A stretch of DNA of 64,000 nucleotides from Paenibacillus albidus. GTDB taxonomy: Bacteria; Bacillota; Bacilli; Paenibacillales; Paenibacillaceae. The notes under the pieces were generated by a model that did not search any database, was not told the DNA's origin, and saw only the letters and a program-made list of their open reading frames with translations. The position numbers and the translations under genes were made by a program. Below are positions 43,297 to 51,434 of this stretch, one piece after another; positions within the stretch are counted from its first letter, which is position 1, and every line of letters starts with the position of its first letter. The DNA lies in the NCBI RefSeq assembly GCF_014644435.1, contig NZ_BMKR01000004.1:124001-188000 (forward strand). Reading direction: 5' to 3'.

Positions 43297-44235
43297 ATGA
43301 AACATTCTAACGGCTTGCATCGGAATCGTAAAAAAGCACTGCTCCTCGGTGTTGCTATTGCCATGGGCTCAGTTACAGGCGCTGCCGCAGGGGACGTGCA
43401 GCAGGCTTCGGCTGCCCAAGTGCAGCAGCCTTCTGCGATCTATGCGCAATTCCAGAAGCAGTTGAAGAAACCGGGCAATCTGATTCAGGCACGCAATTAT
43501 CTGATTAATCATATCAATCAGGTCAGTGTATGGAATGCCACGGTAATGACACTGCAGCTGGAAAATGCACAACTCGCGGATATAGGGGATTACTCGGAGA
43601 AAATATACCCTGAGCACATCCAAATGGCCGTGGAGAAGGCTTCCGTTAAAGGAGGGTTGACTTATACCAACCTGCTGAACAACCTCCCGGATGCCAAAGT
43701 CCGGGCCCTGCTGATCGAAGGCCGCGATAAAGGCTATAAAATGGAAAGCAGTGAAGGCCTGTATTATCCGGTTATGCATTATGAGGCGTTCAAACGCTTC
43801 AAATCTTTTGTCAGCCAAGAGGTCGCCGCTTATATTGATATTATGGCAGCAGAGTCCAATCATCCGACCGCCTTTGATGCAGGAATTGTAATTCCTTGGG
43901 AAGAGCTGATTAAACGTACGCTGGCGATGGAGTCTTTTATCCGCCAATATCCGAATTCTAACCGGGGCGCTGTAATCAGGGAAGAATTCAAATATGCCAG
44001 ACATCAGGTTTTCTACGGATTGGATAATACACCTGCCTATGGTTATGAGTCCGATGATACGCCGTCCACGCTCGATCCGGAGCTGAGGCAAGCATATGAA
44101 GCCGCAATAGTAAACGGGGTGGGCAACAGCGAAGTGCTGGCCCAAATCAAAAAGCTGCTCACACTGCTCGAAAGCACCGATTATACGTACACCGCAGAAA
44201 TCGACCGCTACTTGGAGCCTTTTCAGCTAAATTAA
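43297..44235 (+). CDS. secreted hypothetical protein
   Basis: A 312-residue protein with an N-terminal signal peptide (basic start, hydrophobic LLLGVAIAMGSVTGAAAG, probable cleavage after an ASAAQ-type site near 38). The mature part is mainly helical and contains no catalytic motif that I recognise. It has no cell-wall anchor or membrane helix at the C terminus. It lies 88 bases after the FtsW-like gene and before a VanX-like dipeptidase, so a role at the cell wall is possible (inference). The ATG follows CGGAGGG. A terminator begins six bases after the stop. Confidence 0.75.
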   Translation: MKHSNGLHRNRKKALLLGVAIAMGSVTGAAAGDVQQASAAQVQQPSAIYAQFQKQLKKPGNLIQARNYLINHINQVSVWNATVMTLQLENAQLADIGDYSEKIYPEHIQMAVEKASVKGGLTYTNLLNNLPDAKVRALLIEGRDKGYKMESSEGLYYPVMHYEAFKRFKSFVSQEVAAYIDIMAAESNHPTAFDAGIVIPWEELIKRTLAMESFIRQYPNSNRGAVIREEFKYARHQVFYGLDNTPAYGYESDDTPSTLDPELRQAYEAAIVNGVGNSEVLAQIKKLLTLLESTDYTYTAEIDRYLEPFQLN

Positions 44236-44240
44236 AGAGT

Positions 44241-44272
44241 AGAGCCTCTTAACGCTGTTAAGGGCTCTTTTT
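44241..44272 (+). terminator. terminator after the secreted protein gene
   Basis: Stem AGAGCCTCTTAAC / GTTAAGGGCTCT (one bulge), then TTTTT. Confidence 0.8.
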
Positions 44273-44377
44273 GATCAGGAGGAATAACGGTGCAGGCAAT
44301 AGGCAAATACGCGAGGTTCTGTTAGAATATCTGTATAAAACGTTTACATATTCTGAATAAGGAGGGATGGATAACCG

Positions 44378-45142
44378 ATGAAACGGGTAACCGTGAGAAC
44401 GCCCAACGCCATCTTGGCGCTGCTGTGCATCTTGCTGCTGAACGGGTTGTTCTCCGGACATGCTGATGCAGCTTACGTAGGATCATCGACAGACTCCGCG
44501 CTGCAGCAGCTGAAGCTTTCAAAGCAGCATAACCTCCCCAAAGGGTTTGTTTATCTGGACGAGGTTATTCCCACTGCGCAATATGAGATCAGGTATTATG
44601 GAGACAATAACTTCACCGGCAGGCGGGTGACCGGATATAAGGCTCCGCTGGCCATCTTCTCGCAACAAGCCGCAACTGCGCTCAAGGCAGTAAGTGATGA
44701 CTTGGACCGCAAAGGCTATATTCTCAAAATTTATGATGCCTATCGCCCCCAAAAAGCGGTCAACCGCTTCAAAAGCTGGTCGCTGGACGCCTCGGACACC
44801 AAGATGAAACAGCAATATTACCCAACGCTCAACAAACGTGATTTGTTCAAGCTGGGGTTCATTGCTTCTAAATCCGGTCACTCCAGAGGCAGTACCGTTG
44901 ATCTGACACTGGTCCATAAGAGTACGGGGGAGCAGGTGGATATGGGAAGCCCGTTTGACTTCTTCGGAAATATCTCCTATTACGACAATCCGTTGATCAA
45001 CAAGACACAGCAAGCTAACCGGGCGATTCTCAAGGCGGCGATGGCCGCGCAGGGATTCAAGCCGTACAGCAAGGAATGGTGGCATTTCACCCTGATCCAA
45101 GAACCCTTTCCAAAGCGATATTTTGATTTTGATGTAGAGTGA
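44378..45142 (+). CDS. secreted D-Ala-D-Ala dipeptidase, VanX-like (M15)
   Basis: A 254-residue secreted enzyme. The signal peptide is about 1-32 (ILALLCILLLNGLFSGHADA). The zinc ligands are seen as His 168 and Asp 175 in SGHSRGSTVDLTL and His 236 in EWWHF, with the catalytic Glu 233 just before it. IKYY-type and DAYRPQKAVNRF motifs match VanX/DdpX. These enzymes cleave the D-Ala-D-Ala dipeptide. Export means it cannot act on cytoplasmic precursor pools in the manner of resistance VanX; recycling of wall fragments is more likely. No vanH/vanA genes are present. The ATG follows AGGAGGGATG. Confidence 0.9.
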   Translation: MKRVTVRTPNAILALLCILLLNGLFSGHADAAYVGSSTDSALQQLKLSKQHNLPKGFVYLDEVIPTAQYEIRYYGDNNFTGRRVTGYKAPLAIFSQQAATALKAVSDDLDRKGYILKIYDAYRPQKAVNRFKSWSLDASDTKMKQQYYPTLNKRDLFKLGFIASKSGHSRGSTVDLTLVHKSTGEQVDMGSPFDFFGNISYYDNPLINKTQQANRAILKAAMAAQGFKPYSKEWWHFTLIQEPFPKRYFDFDVE

Positions 45143-45182
45143 GCATAATAATATTAACTATGGAAGAGGAGGATTCGATTTT

Positions 45183-45944
45183 ATGAACAAAATCGCCGCC
45201 GTTATCCTGAGTTTTATTTTGCTTGCCACAGGGTCCTGGAGCTTAACTGCCGGTAAAGTCTCCGCAGCTTCGGGTACAGCCGGCATTATCTTGAACGGCC
45301 AGGCCTTGAAGTTTGACGGACCCGTTCCCTATCGCAGCGGCTCGACACTAATGATCCCCTTGCGTGAAACCGCCGAAGCCCTGAGATACAAGACCACCTA
45401 TCAACAGGATAAAGGAACCATTCAGCTGGTTAGTCCGCAGCTTAAGGTGGAGTTCAAGCTTGAAGTTCAGGAGCTTACCCTTAATGGCACGGACAAGGTT
45501 CCTTTTAAAGGTTCAGCCGTTTTTAAGTACGACCGGGTGTATGTGCCTTTGTCCTTTTTTTCGGCACTGGGATTCGTCACCGGATATGATGAGGCAGCCA
45601 ATCTGGCTCAGATCTACTCTCCGGACGTAACAGCCGGAGCCATTGCCGGATTATTGTCAGCCGGGAAGTATCAGGAGCTGCAGGAACGTTTTTTCAGTGA
45701 AGCCCTGAAGCTTGATGCACCGGCATTGCAGCAGTCATGGGAAGGGATAGTGCTCCCGGGCGGAAATTATCTGGGCGTCAAGACCACTCAGAGCAGCCGC
45801 AGCGAGGATCAAATGACCATCCAAAGTGTGTTGTCCTTCTCCGGAGCTGAGGCAGAGCTCGAACTTCTGCTGGACGGTTCCGGCAAACTGATCGAACTGC
45901 GGCTGACGCCGGTCAGCAGCAGCCCAAACCATGATCTGCCCTAA
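45183..45944 (+). CDS. secreted stalk-domain protein with DUF3887
   Basis: A 253-residue protein with a signal peptide (IAAVILSFILLATGSWSLTAGKVSAAS). The first domain (about 35-125: GIILNGQALKFDGPVPYRSGSTLMIPLRETAEAL, KYDRVYVPLSFFSALGF) is the copper amine oxidase N-terminal-like 'stalk' domain, common in Paenibacillus surface proteins. The second (about 150-245: AGAIAGLLSAGKYQELQERF onward) resembles DUF3887. It is probably bound to or released near the cell wall. It lies 40 bases after the dipeptidase gene, so the two are co-transcribed. The ATG follows GGAGGATTC. Confidence 0.85.
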   Translation: MNKIAAVILSFILLATGSWSLTAGKVSAASGTAGIILNGQALKFDGPVPYRSGSTLMIPLRETAEALRYKTTYQQDKGTIQLVSPQLKVEFKLEVQELTLNGTDKVPFKGSAVFKYDRVYVPLSFFSALGFVTGYDEAANLAQIYSPDVTAGAIAGLLSAGKYQELQERFFSEALKLDAPALQQSWEGIVLPGGNYLGVKTTQSSRSEDQMTIQSVLSFSGAEAELELLLDGSGKLIELRLTPVSSSPNHDLP

Positions 45945-45976
45945 GCAGGGATTGTATACCTGAGAATTCTTGAACA

Positions 45977-46019
45977 AGAGACTGTGCGGCTCCCCTAAGG
46001 AGCATGCGCAGTCTCTTTG
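45977..46019 (+). terminator. terminator after the stalk-domain gene
   Basis: Stem AGAGACTGTGCG / TGCGCAGTCTCT enclosing GCTCC / GGAGC, followed by TTT. Confidence 0.7.
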
Positions 46020-46061
46020 ACGTCTGTGACTCCGTCCGGTGCAAATATGCAGGATGTGTAC

Positions 46062-46090
46062 TTGACAAAGAACAGGAAGAGGAGTAAATT
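46062..46090 (+). promoter_or_regulatory. promoter of the second TetR-MFS operon
   Basis: TTGACA (46062-46067), 17 bases, TAAATT (46085-46090). The A/T-rich AATTAAAATTCTAATTAAT next to the -10 resembles the operator candidate at 10430 and may be the TetR site. Confidence 0.6.
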
Positions 46091-46152
46091 AAAATTCTAA
46101 TTAATCAGTGTTTAAATCGATGATTAGAAACAGGAGGGACAGGAGAACTGTT

Positions 46153-46776
46153 ATGGACAAAGGCGAGAACACAATACAACCAGACAGAGATACGAAACAG
46201 GTGATTCTCAATGCTACAGTAGAGTTGATTCATCAGGAAGGCTTCAAATGTGCGACCCTCCGCAAGATTGCTGCCAAAGCGGACACGAATCTGGCGTTAA
46301 TCAATTATTATTACGGTTCCAAGGACCAATTGCTTAGTGATGCGGTGCGGATGCTCATTTCTACCTTCGATGACGTGTTTGAACCGCTTGACAACAAAGA
46401 TTTGGCCCCCATAGACCGGATGAAGCAATTTTTCGTAAACTATGTCAACCGCCTGCAGCAGTATCCGGGGTTGGCCAGACAGATGGTAGATCAGGGACGG
46501 CTTATCATGGGCTCCAAGGACGAGTATGCCCGCTATTGGAAGGTTATGAAAGTACAGAAAATGCACAGCACTTTGCAGGAAATTACAAATGAACACGATG
46601 AAGTCAAGCTTACGATGATATTGCTGCAATTACATGGTGCCGTTGTACTTCCTGCAATTATGATGTCCTGTCTCCCCGGGGAACAAGAACAGTCCGAACC
46701 GATTTGTTCTTTTATGCCCATTGAGGAGCAGATCGATCATTTGTTTGAGCATTTCTTTCATCAATATAATATATAA
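46153..46776 (+). CDS. TetR/AcrR family regulator
   Basis: A 207-residue repressor with the helix-turn-helix at about 14-62 (VILNATVELIHQEGFKCATLRKIAAKADTNLALINYYYGSKDQLL). It is a paralogue of the TetR protein encoded at 9800 (RKIAA...TN..L.NYY.GSK and a long matching C-terminal domain ending IEEQIDHLFEHFF, compared with WQIDLLFERYF). The ATG at 46153 follows AGGAG; a GTG at 46108 in the same frame has no ribosome site. The MFS gene starts 20 bases after its stop, so it is the likely target. Confidence 0.93.
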   Translation: MDKGENTIQPDRDTKQVILNATVELIHQEGFKCATLRKIAAKADTNLALINYYYGSKDQLLSDAVRMLISTFDDVFEPLDNKDLAPIDRMKQFFVNYVNRLQQYPGLARQMVDQGRLIMGSKDEYARYWKVMKVQKMHSTLQEITNEHDEVKLTMILLQLHGAVVLPAIMMSCLPGEQEQSEPICSFMPIEEQIDHLFEHFFHQYNI

Positions 46777-46796
46777 AGAAAAGAGTGGAGCATTGT

Positions 46797-48293
46797 ATGT
46801 CTAAAATAAACAATGGAAGTGTCGCCGCAGCGGAACAGCCTTTCTCGCTGAAAGCGATCCTTCCGCCGCTGCTGGCGATTATTGTCGGCATGATCATGGT
46901 TATCCTGGATGGCACGGTAGTGAATGTCGCAGTCCCCGAGCTGGTTAAGTATTTCTCTTCGGATCTCTCAACAATTCAATGGGCCATAACCGGGTATACG
47001 CTAGCCTTGGCGGCTGTCATTCCGCTTGCAGGCTGGATGACAGACCGCTATGGTTCCAAGCAAGTCTTCCTTGCTACTGTGACAATGTTCGTGCTTGGCT
47101 CCATATTGTGTTCCGTAGCACAGACTTCATCACAGCTGGTTCTGTTCCGGGTTATTCAAGGTTTGGGAGGCGGCATGGTCGCTCCTATCGGTATGGCCAT
47201 GGTCTTCAAGCTGGCACCTATTGAACGAAGAGGCTCCATCATGGGTATGCTTGGCATTCCGATGCTGCTTGCTCCCGCAATGGGTCCGATCCTGTCCGGT
47301 TGGCTGGTGGAGTCCGTCAGCTGGCACTGGATCTTCCTGATTAATCTGCCTATCGGTATTATTGCCATCATTCTTGGCGTGAAGTACTTGCCGAAGTCAG
47401 AGAAGAAAGGCAAAACCCCGCTGGATCTGTTCGGGATGATTCTGGCGCCGATTGCCTTCTCCATGCTGGCTTATGGAGTAAATGAAGGGGGAGGCATCGG
47501 CTGGTCGTCCACTCAGGCGATAGCAGGACTATCGGTGGGAGGCGTGGCCCTCATTCTCTTCATCATCGTTGAGCTTCGGCACAAGTATCCGCTTCTGGAA
47601 CTGCGTGTATTCCGTTCCACGGATTTTACCCGCGGCATTATTTTAACCTGGGTAACTCAAGCTGCCTTATTCGGGTCCATGCTGTTTGTGCCGCTGTATT
47701 TGCAGCAGATCCGTAATTTCACTCCACTTGAGACTGGCCTCATCCTGCTGCCACAGGCTTTGGCTTCCGGAATCGGCATGCCGCTCGGCGGACGGCTGTT
47801 TGACAAGATTGGCGCCCGTCCGCTCGCCTTTGTCGGACTGACGATTATCTCAACTGCATTATTCCTGCTCTCGGGAATTACAGTGGATACCAGCCTCCCT
47901 GTCATAATGGTATGCCTCGGCTTGTTGGGACTGGGAATGGGCTTGTCTATGATGCCGCTGAATACTCATGTGCTGAACTCCGCGCCCCGTGAATGGGTCG
48001 GCCGCGTTACTCCGCTTACAGCGGCAGCACAGCAGGTAGTGGTGTCCTTTGCAGTCGCCGGCATGACCGGTTATCTCACCAGCCAAATCACCACACATAC
48101 GGCTGAAATGGCTCAAGGCAGCAACCCGCTCAGCGCTGCGGTTCTAGGCTTCAACGATGTATTCTTTTTGTCAGGCTGTATTGCTGTAGCCGGTGTTGTC
48201 ATCAGTACTGTTCTGCGCAAACCCAAGTCATGGGGGAAGGCTTCGGGCGATGAGGCTTCGGCAGTGGAGCCGGCCATGATGTCCGGGCATTAA
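46797..48293 (+). CDS. MFS transporter, DHA2 (EmrB/QacA) drug-efflux type
   Basis: A 498-residue membrane protein with about 14 hydrophobic segments. Marks of the family are LDGTVVNVAVPEL (motif D1), WAITGYTLALAAVIPLAGWMTDRYGSKQVF (motif A) and LGIPMLLAPAMGPILSGWLVESVSWHWIFLINLPIG (motif C). It probably exports lipophilic drugs in exchange for protons. ATG 46797 follows GTGGAG. It is co-transcribed with the TetR gene and is only a distant relative of the MFS protein encoded at 39908. Confidence 0.94.
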   Translation: MSKINNGSVAAAEQPFSLKAILPPLLAIIVGMIMVILDGTVVNVAVPELVKYFSSDLSTIQWAITGYTLALAAVIPLAGWMTDRYGSKQVFLATVTMFVLGSILCSVAQTSSQLVLFRVIQGLGGGMVAPIGMAMVFKLAPIERRGSIMGMLGIPMLLAPAMGPILSGWLVESVSWHWIFLINLPIGIIAIILGVKYLPKSEKKGKTPLDLFGMILAPIAFSMLAYGVNEGGGIGWSSTQAIAGLSVGGVALILFIIVELRHKYPLLELRVFRSTDFTRGIILTWVTQAALFGSMLFVPLYLQQIRNFTPLETGLILLPQALASGIGMPLGGRLFDKIGARPLAFVGLTIISTALFLLSGITVDTSLPVIMVCLGLLGLGMGLSMMPLNTHVLNSAPREWVGRVTPLTAAAQQVVVSFAVAGMTGYLTSQITTHTAEMAQGSNPLSAAVLGFNDVFFLSGCIAVAGVVISTVLRKPKSWGKASGDEASAVEPAMMSGH

Positions 48294-48333
48294 TTGAGTT
48301 TAAGCATTAATAAAAATAGGATCAGTAAACCTA

Positions 48334-48377
48334 AAACACCCCGTACAGCCATTTAACCTTGGCTGTACGGGGTGTTT
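48334..48377. terminator. bidirectional terminator between MFS and EamA genes
   Basis: An 18-bp perfect stem (AAACACCCCGTACAGCCA and its complement) with an eight-base loop. Transcription converges here. Confidence 0.85.
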
Positions 48378-48403
48378 CCATTTCAGGACATGATGCTGCC
48401 GGT

Positions 48404-49297
48404 CTATCCGGCACGCCGTTTACGCTGCGAAGTACCTGGTGCCCAGGTCATTTTACCCAGCAGCTCTGGGGCCACAATTCCGAGCAGGACAAGTGCGGCA
48501 CCGCTATAGCCCTGCAATGACAACACCTCACCGGCAAACAGGTAGCCGAACAAAGCTGCAAATACCGGCTCCAGGGCGAAGATCAGACCGGTTCGGGTCG
48601 GAGAGGTGTATTTTTGGGCCACCGGCTGAAGAATAAACCCGCAGGCACTGCAAAGGATGCCAAGTGCCAATATAGCCATCCAGGTGGGCAGGGAAGAGGG
48701 CAAAGAAGGTGTCTCCAGCAAAGTGGACAGGACCAGCGCATATCCCCCGGCAAAGCCCAGCTGGAGGATGCCAATACTTAGCGAATCGCTAGTCTTGACC
48801 GCCTTTCCTGTAACAAGGATATGGGCGGCGTAGAATACAGCTGACAGTATGCACAGGAAGTCTCCGGGGCGAATCTGGAAGGAACCGTTTAAAGTGAGCA
48901 GCCCGATTCCGGCAATAGCTAACGTGGCGCCAAAAATCTGCGGAGGGCCTACCTTTTTTTTGAATACCAGGACTTCGAGCAGGGGGACAAAAATTACGGT
49001 TAGCGCAACCAGAAATCCGGCATTGGAGGTCGTAGTGGTCTTCAGTCCAAAGGTGATGCAGGTAAATACGCCCAATAGCAAAAATCCCAGCAGCGCTCCG
49101 TATTTCAAAGTTCTGATATCTACTCGTCTTAGACGTTTGTGGAACAAAGCTGCGGCCAGTATAAAAGCAAGCCCGAAACGAAGCGCAATCAGATTGAATT
49201 CACCGAGTGTATCAAGGCCCATTTTCATGAAAATATAAGAGGACCCCCAGAACAGGGTTACAATCAGCAGCAGCAGTTCGGCCTTCAACGGTTTCAT
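48404..49297 (-). CDS. EamA/DMT family transporter
   Basis: A 297-residue permease of the drug/metabolite superfamily with ten hydrophobic segments in two EamA repeats: LLLIVTLFWGSSYIFMKMGLD begins the first and FLCILSAVFYAAHILVTGKAV begins the second. ALEPVFAALFGYLFAGEVLSLQGYSGAALVLLGI is the family C-terminal motif. Substrates of such proteins are usually amino acids or metabolites for export; none can be assigned. It is divergent from the LysR-type gene at 49421 with 123 bases between them, so it is probably regulated by that protein. The ATG follows GAAGGATGATG. Confidence 0.92.
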   Translation of the reverse strand: MKPLKAELLLLIVTLFWGSSYIFMKMGLDTLGEFNLIALRFGLAFILAAALFHKRLRRVDIRTLKYGALLGFLLLGVFTCITFGLKTTTTSNAGFLVALTVIFVPLLEVLVFKKKVGPPQIFGATLAIAGIGLLTLNGSFQIRPGDFLCILSAVFYAAHILVTGKAVKTSDSLSIGILQLGFAGGYALVLSTLLETPSLPSSLPTWMAILALGILCSACGFILQPVAQKYTSPTRTGLIFALEPVFAALFGYLFAGEVLSLQGYSGAALVLLGIVAPELLGKMTWAPGTSQRKRRAG

Positions 49298-49420
49298 TCA
49301 TCATCATCCTTCTTTATTTCAGCTGGATATAGTATAATACGCTCGAATCCATAAGTTAACTGAATGTTTATCATGACTTGCATGAGCTAATCTAATGTAA
49401 ATACAGGAGGAGATTCCGGT

Positions 49421-50296
49421 TTGAGCATCCATAAATATGAGGTTTTTGTGAAAGTGGTAGAGCTGGGCAGCCTGACAAAAGCAGCAGAGCTGCTAGGATT
49501 CACCCAATCCGGAATCAGCCATACACTCAGTGCCCTCGAAGCGGAATTTGGCTTCACTCTGCTGATCCGAAACCGCTCTGGCGTCAAATTAACGATGAAC
49601 GGAGAGCAGGTACTGCGGCCAATCCGGGAAATTCTGCAATGGAATGAGCAATTGAAGCAGGAAGTCGCAGCCATTCACGGGCTGGAAGTGGGGACATTGA
49701 CGGTTGGCACCTTCACAAGTGTGTCCGTGCATTGGTTGCCTGATATGATCAAACAGTTCCGCAGAGAGTACCCCTATATAGAGTTCAAGCTGATGGAGGG
49801 CGGGTATCTGGAGATTGAACAGTGGATTGAGGCCGGGGTGGTGGACTGTGGTTTTCTGTCGCTGCCAACCCGTGAGAAATTCGAGGTCATCCCATTGAAA
49901 AAGGACCGGATGCTGGCCATCGTCGCGAAAGAGCATCCCATTAGCAGTGCCCCGTATTTTCCGCTGCCGCAGATTGCCCATGAGGATTTCATTATCCCGA
50001 AGACCGGCTCGGATTATGATGTCCGGCGGGTGCTGGAGAAAGCCGGGATTGTGCCCAATATTAAATTCTCGGCCGGGGATGATTACGCGATTATGGCGAT
50101 GGTCGAGAAAGGGCTTGGGATGAGCATATTGCCGGAGCTGGTATTGAAGCGCCAGAACTATAATATAACTATGCTGGAGCTAGAGGAACGGAGCTTCCGC
50201 TCGCTGGGCATTGCCGTCAATTCCATCAAACATGCTTCTCCGGCCACACGCCGGTTCCTGAAGCATGTAGAGCAATGGCTGAAGGTGAATATTTAA
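49421..50296 (+). CDS. LysR family regulator
   Basis: A 291-residue LysR-type regulator. The N-terminal helix-turn-helix is clear (YEVFVKVVELGSLTKAAELLGFTQSGISHTLSALEAEFGFTLLIRNRSGVKLT), followed by the effector domain (GTLTVGTFTSVSVHWLPDMIKQF onward). The start is TTG 49421 after AGGAGGAGA. It is divergent from the EamA transporter, the classic layout of a LysR regulator and its target. The effector is unknown. Confidence 0.94.
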   Translation: MSIHKYEVFVKVVELGSLTKAAELLGFTQSGISHTLSALEAEFGFTLLIRNRSGVKLTMNGEQVLRPIREILQWNEQLKQEVAAIHGLEVGTLTVGTFTSVSVHWLPDMIKQFRREYPYIEFKLMEGGYLEIEQWIEAGVVDCGFLSLPTREKFEVIPLKKDRMLAIVAKEHPISSAPYFPLPQIAHEDFIIPKTGSDYDVRRVLEKAGIVPNIKFSAGDDYAIMAMVEKGLGMSILPELVLKRQNYNITMLELEERSFRSLGIAVNSIKHASPATRRFLKHVEQWLKVNI

Positions 50297-50319
50297 TGAA
50301 GAAATAAATGGATAAGGGA

Positions 50320-50362
50320 TTGACGGTGGTCATTCTTCATGAGAGAATGTACGCGTGTACAT
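50320..50362 (+). promoter_or_regulatory. promoter with LacI-type operator before the LacI gene
   Basis: TTGACG (50320-50325), 17 bases, GAGAAT (50343-50348). The dyad ATGTACGCGTGTACAT (50347-50362) has a central CG as LacI-family operators do, and would cover the -10 and start of transcription. It suggests autorepression. Confidence 0.5.
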
Positions 50363-50386
50363 TTTACTTGCAGGAGGAGGATTTCC

Positions 50387-51433
50387 ATCGCCAGCCGACA
50401 AGAGGTGGCCAAGCTCGCAGGCGTCTCCGAAGCGACAGTCTCCCGGGTGCTGAACAACGTGGGACCGCTCAAAGAAGAAACCAAGGAACGGGTGCTGGCC
50501 GCCGCCCGCCAGCTGGGTTATACACCAAGCTCGCTGGCACGCAGTTTTGCCCGCCAAAGAAGCGGGAACCTGGGTGTAGTCATGCCCTATCTGCCCAAAG
50601 CCCGCCTGTTCTCCGCTTATTATTTCTCAGAAATTCTGAGTGGAATCGGAAGCAAGGCCAGGGAGGAAGGGAATGATCTGCTGATGTTGTTTCGTGATCC
50701 GGCCGAAGTTATGGATTACAGTGGTCTGTTCCGGATGCGCAAGATTGATGCCTGTATTGTGCTGGGAGCCAAAGAAGATCCTGCCGAAGTAGCTGCACTC
50801 CGCAATCTCAAGGAAGAAGGGCATTCCTTCTGTCTGATCAACCAGCACTTTGAGGGCGAGGACTTTCCTGAAGTGGATGCGGATCACATTGACGGGAGCT
50901 ACCAGGCGGTTATCCATTTGCTGGAGCAGGGTTTCCGCAAGATTGCCTTTCTGAACGGACCCGAAGTCTATTCCAACAGCAGAGACCGGCTGACCGGCTA
51001 TACCCGGGCGCTTGCGGCGAAGGGGCTTCTCCCTGAACCCTCGCTGCAGTTCAGAGGTAACTTCAGCCGCACCAGCGGACTGGCGGCAGCGCGGGAGGTT
51101 GTGGCTAATCTCGGACAGATTGATGCTGTGTTTGCAGCCAATGACCGTATGGCGATCGGCCTGCAGCAGGGTCTGCGTGAGCTGGGAATTCCGGGAGCGC
51201 AGATGCCTGCCATCATTGGCTACGATGATTCGGAGGCCGCTGAATTGACGACACCTTCCTTGAGCAGTGTGCGCGTCCCCTTTTTTAAGCTGGGAGAGCT
51301 GGCTGCGTTCAAGGTGCTTGAAATGACGGCCGTCAGAGATACAGAAACTTCTTCCCGGGCGACCCGGATTCAATTGCCTACTGAGCTCATAGTTCGTGCT
51401 TCATCTACATTCATGATTCCCAAGGAGGACTAA
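50387..51433 (+). CDS. LacI family regulator
   Basis: A repressor of about 348 residues: the LacI helix-turn-helix (SRQEVAKLAGVSEATVSRVLNNVGPLKEETKERVLAAARQLGY), a hinge (SSLARSFARQ), and a periplasmic-binding-like sugar domain (FAANDRMAIGLQQGLRELGI, IIGYDDSEAAELTTPSLSSV). The start is odd. The reading frame is open from ATG 50339, but that ATG sits in the promoter/operator region. The strong ribosome site AGGAGGAGG (50372-50380) is followed by ATC at the right distance (50387), giving the usual length before the HTH. A rare ATC or ATT start is thus possible. Its stop is one base from the next gene. Confidence 0.88.
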   Translation: MASRQEVAKLAGVSEATVSRVLNNVGPLKEETKERVLAAARQLGYTPSSLARSFARQRSGNLGVVMPYLPKARLFSAYYFSEILSGIGSKAREEGNDLLMLFRDPAEVMDYSGLFRMRKIDACIVLGAKEDPAEVAALRNLKEEGHSFCLINQHFEGEDFPEVDADHIDGSYQAVIHLLEQGFRKIAFLNGPEVYSNSRDRLTGYTRALAAKGLLPEPSLQFRGNFSRTSGLAAAREVVANLGQIDAVFAANDRMAIGLQQGLRELGIPGAQMPAIIGYDDSEAAELTTPSLSSVRVPFFKLGELAAFKVLEMTAVRDTETSSRATRIQLPTELIVRASSTFMIPKED

Positions 51434-51434
51434 G

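Noticed and set aside
44378..45142. Vancomycin-resistance vanX
   Set aside because: The protein is exported and no vanH, vanA/B or vanRS genes are nearby, so a resistance cassette is not supported.
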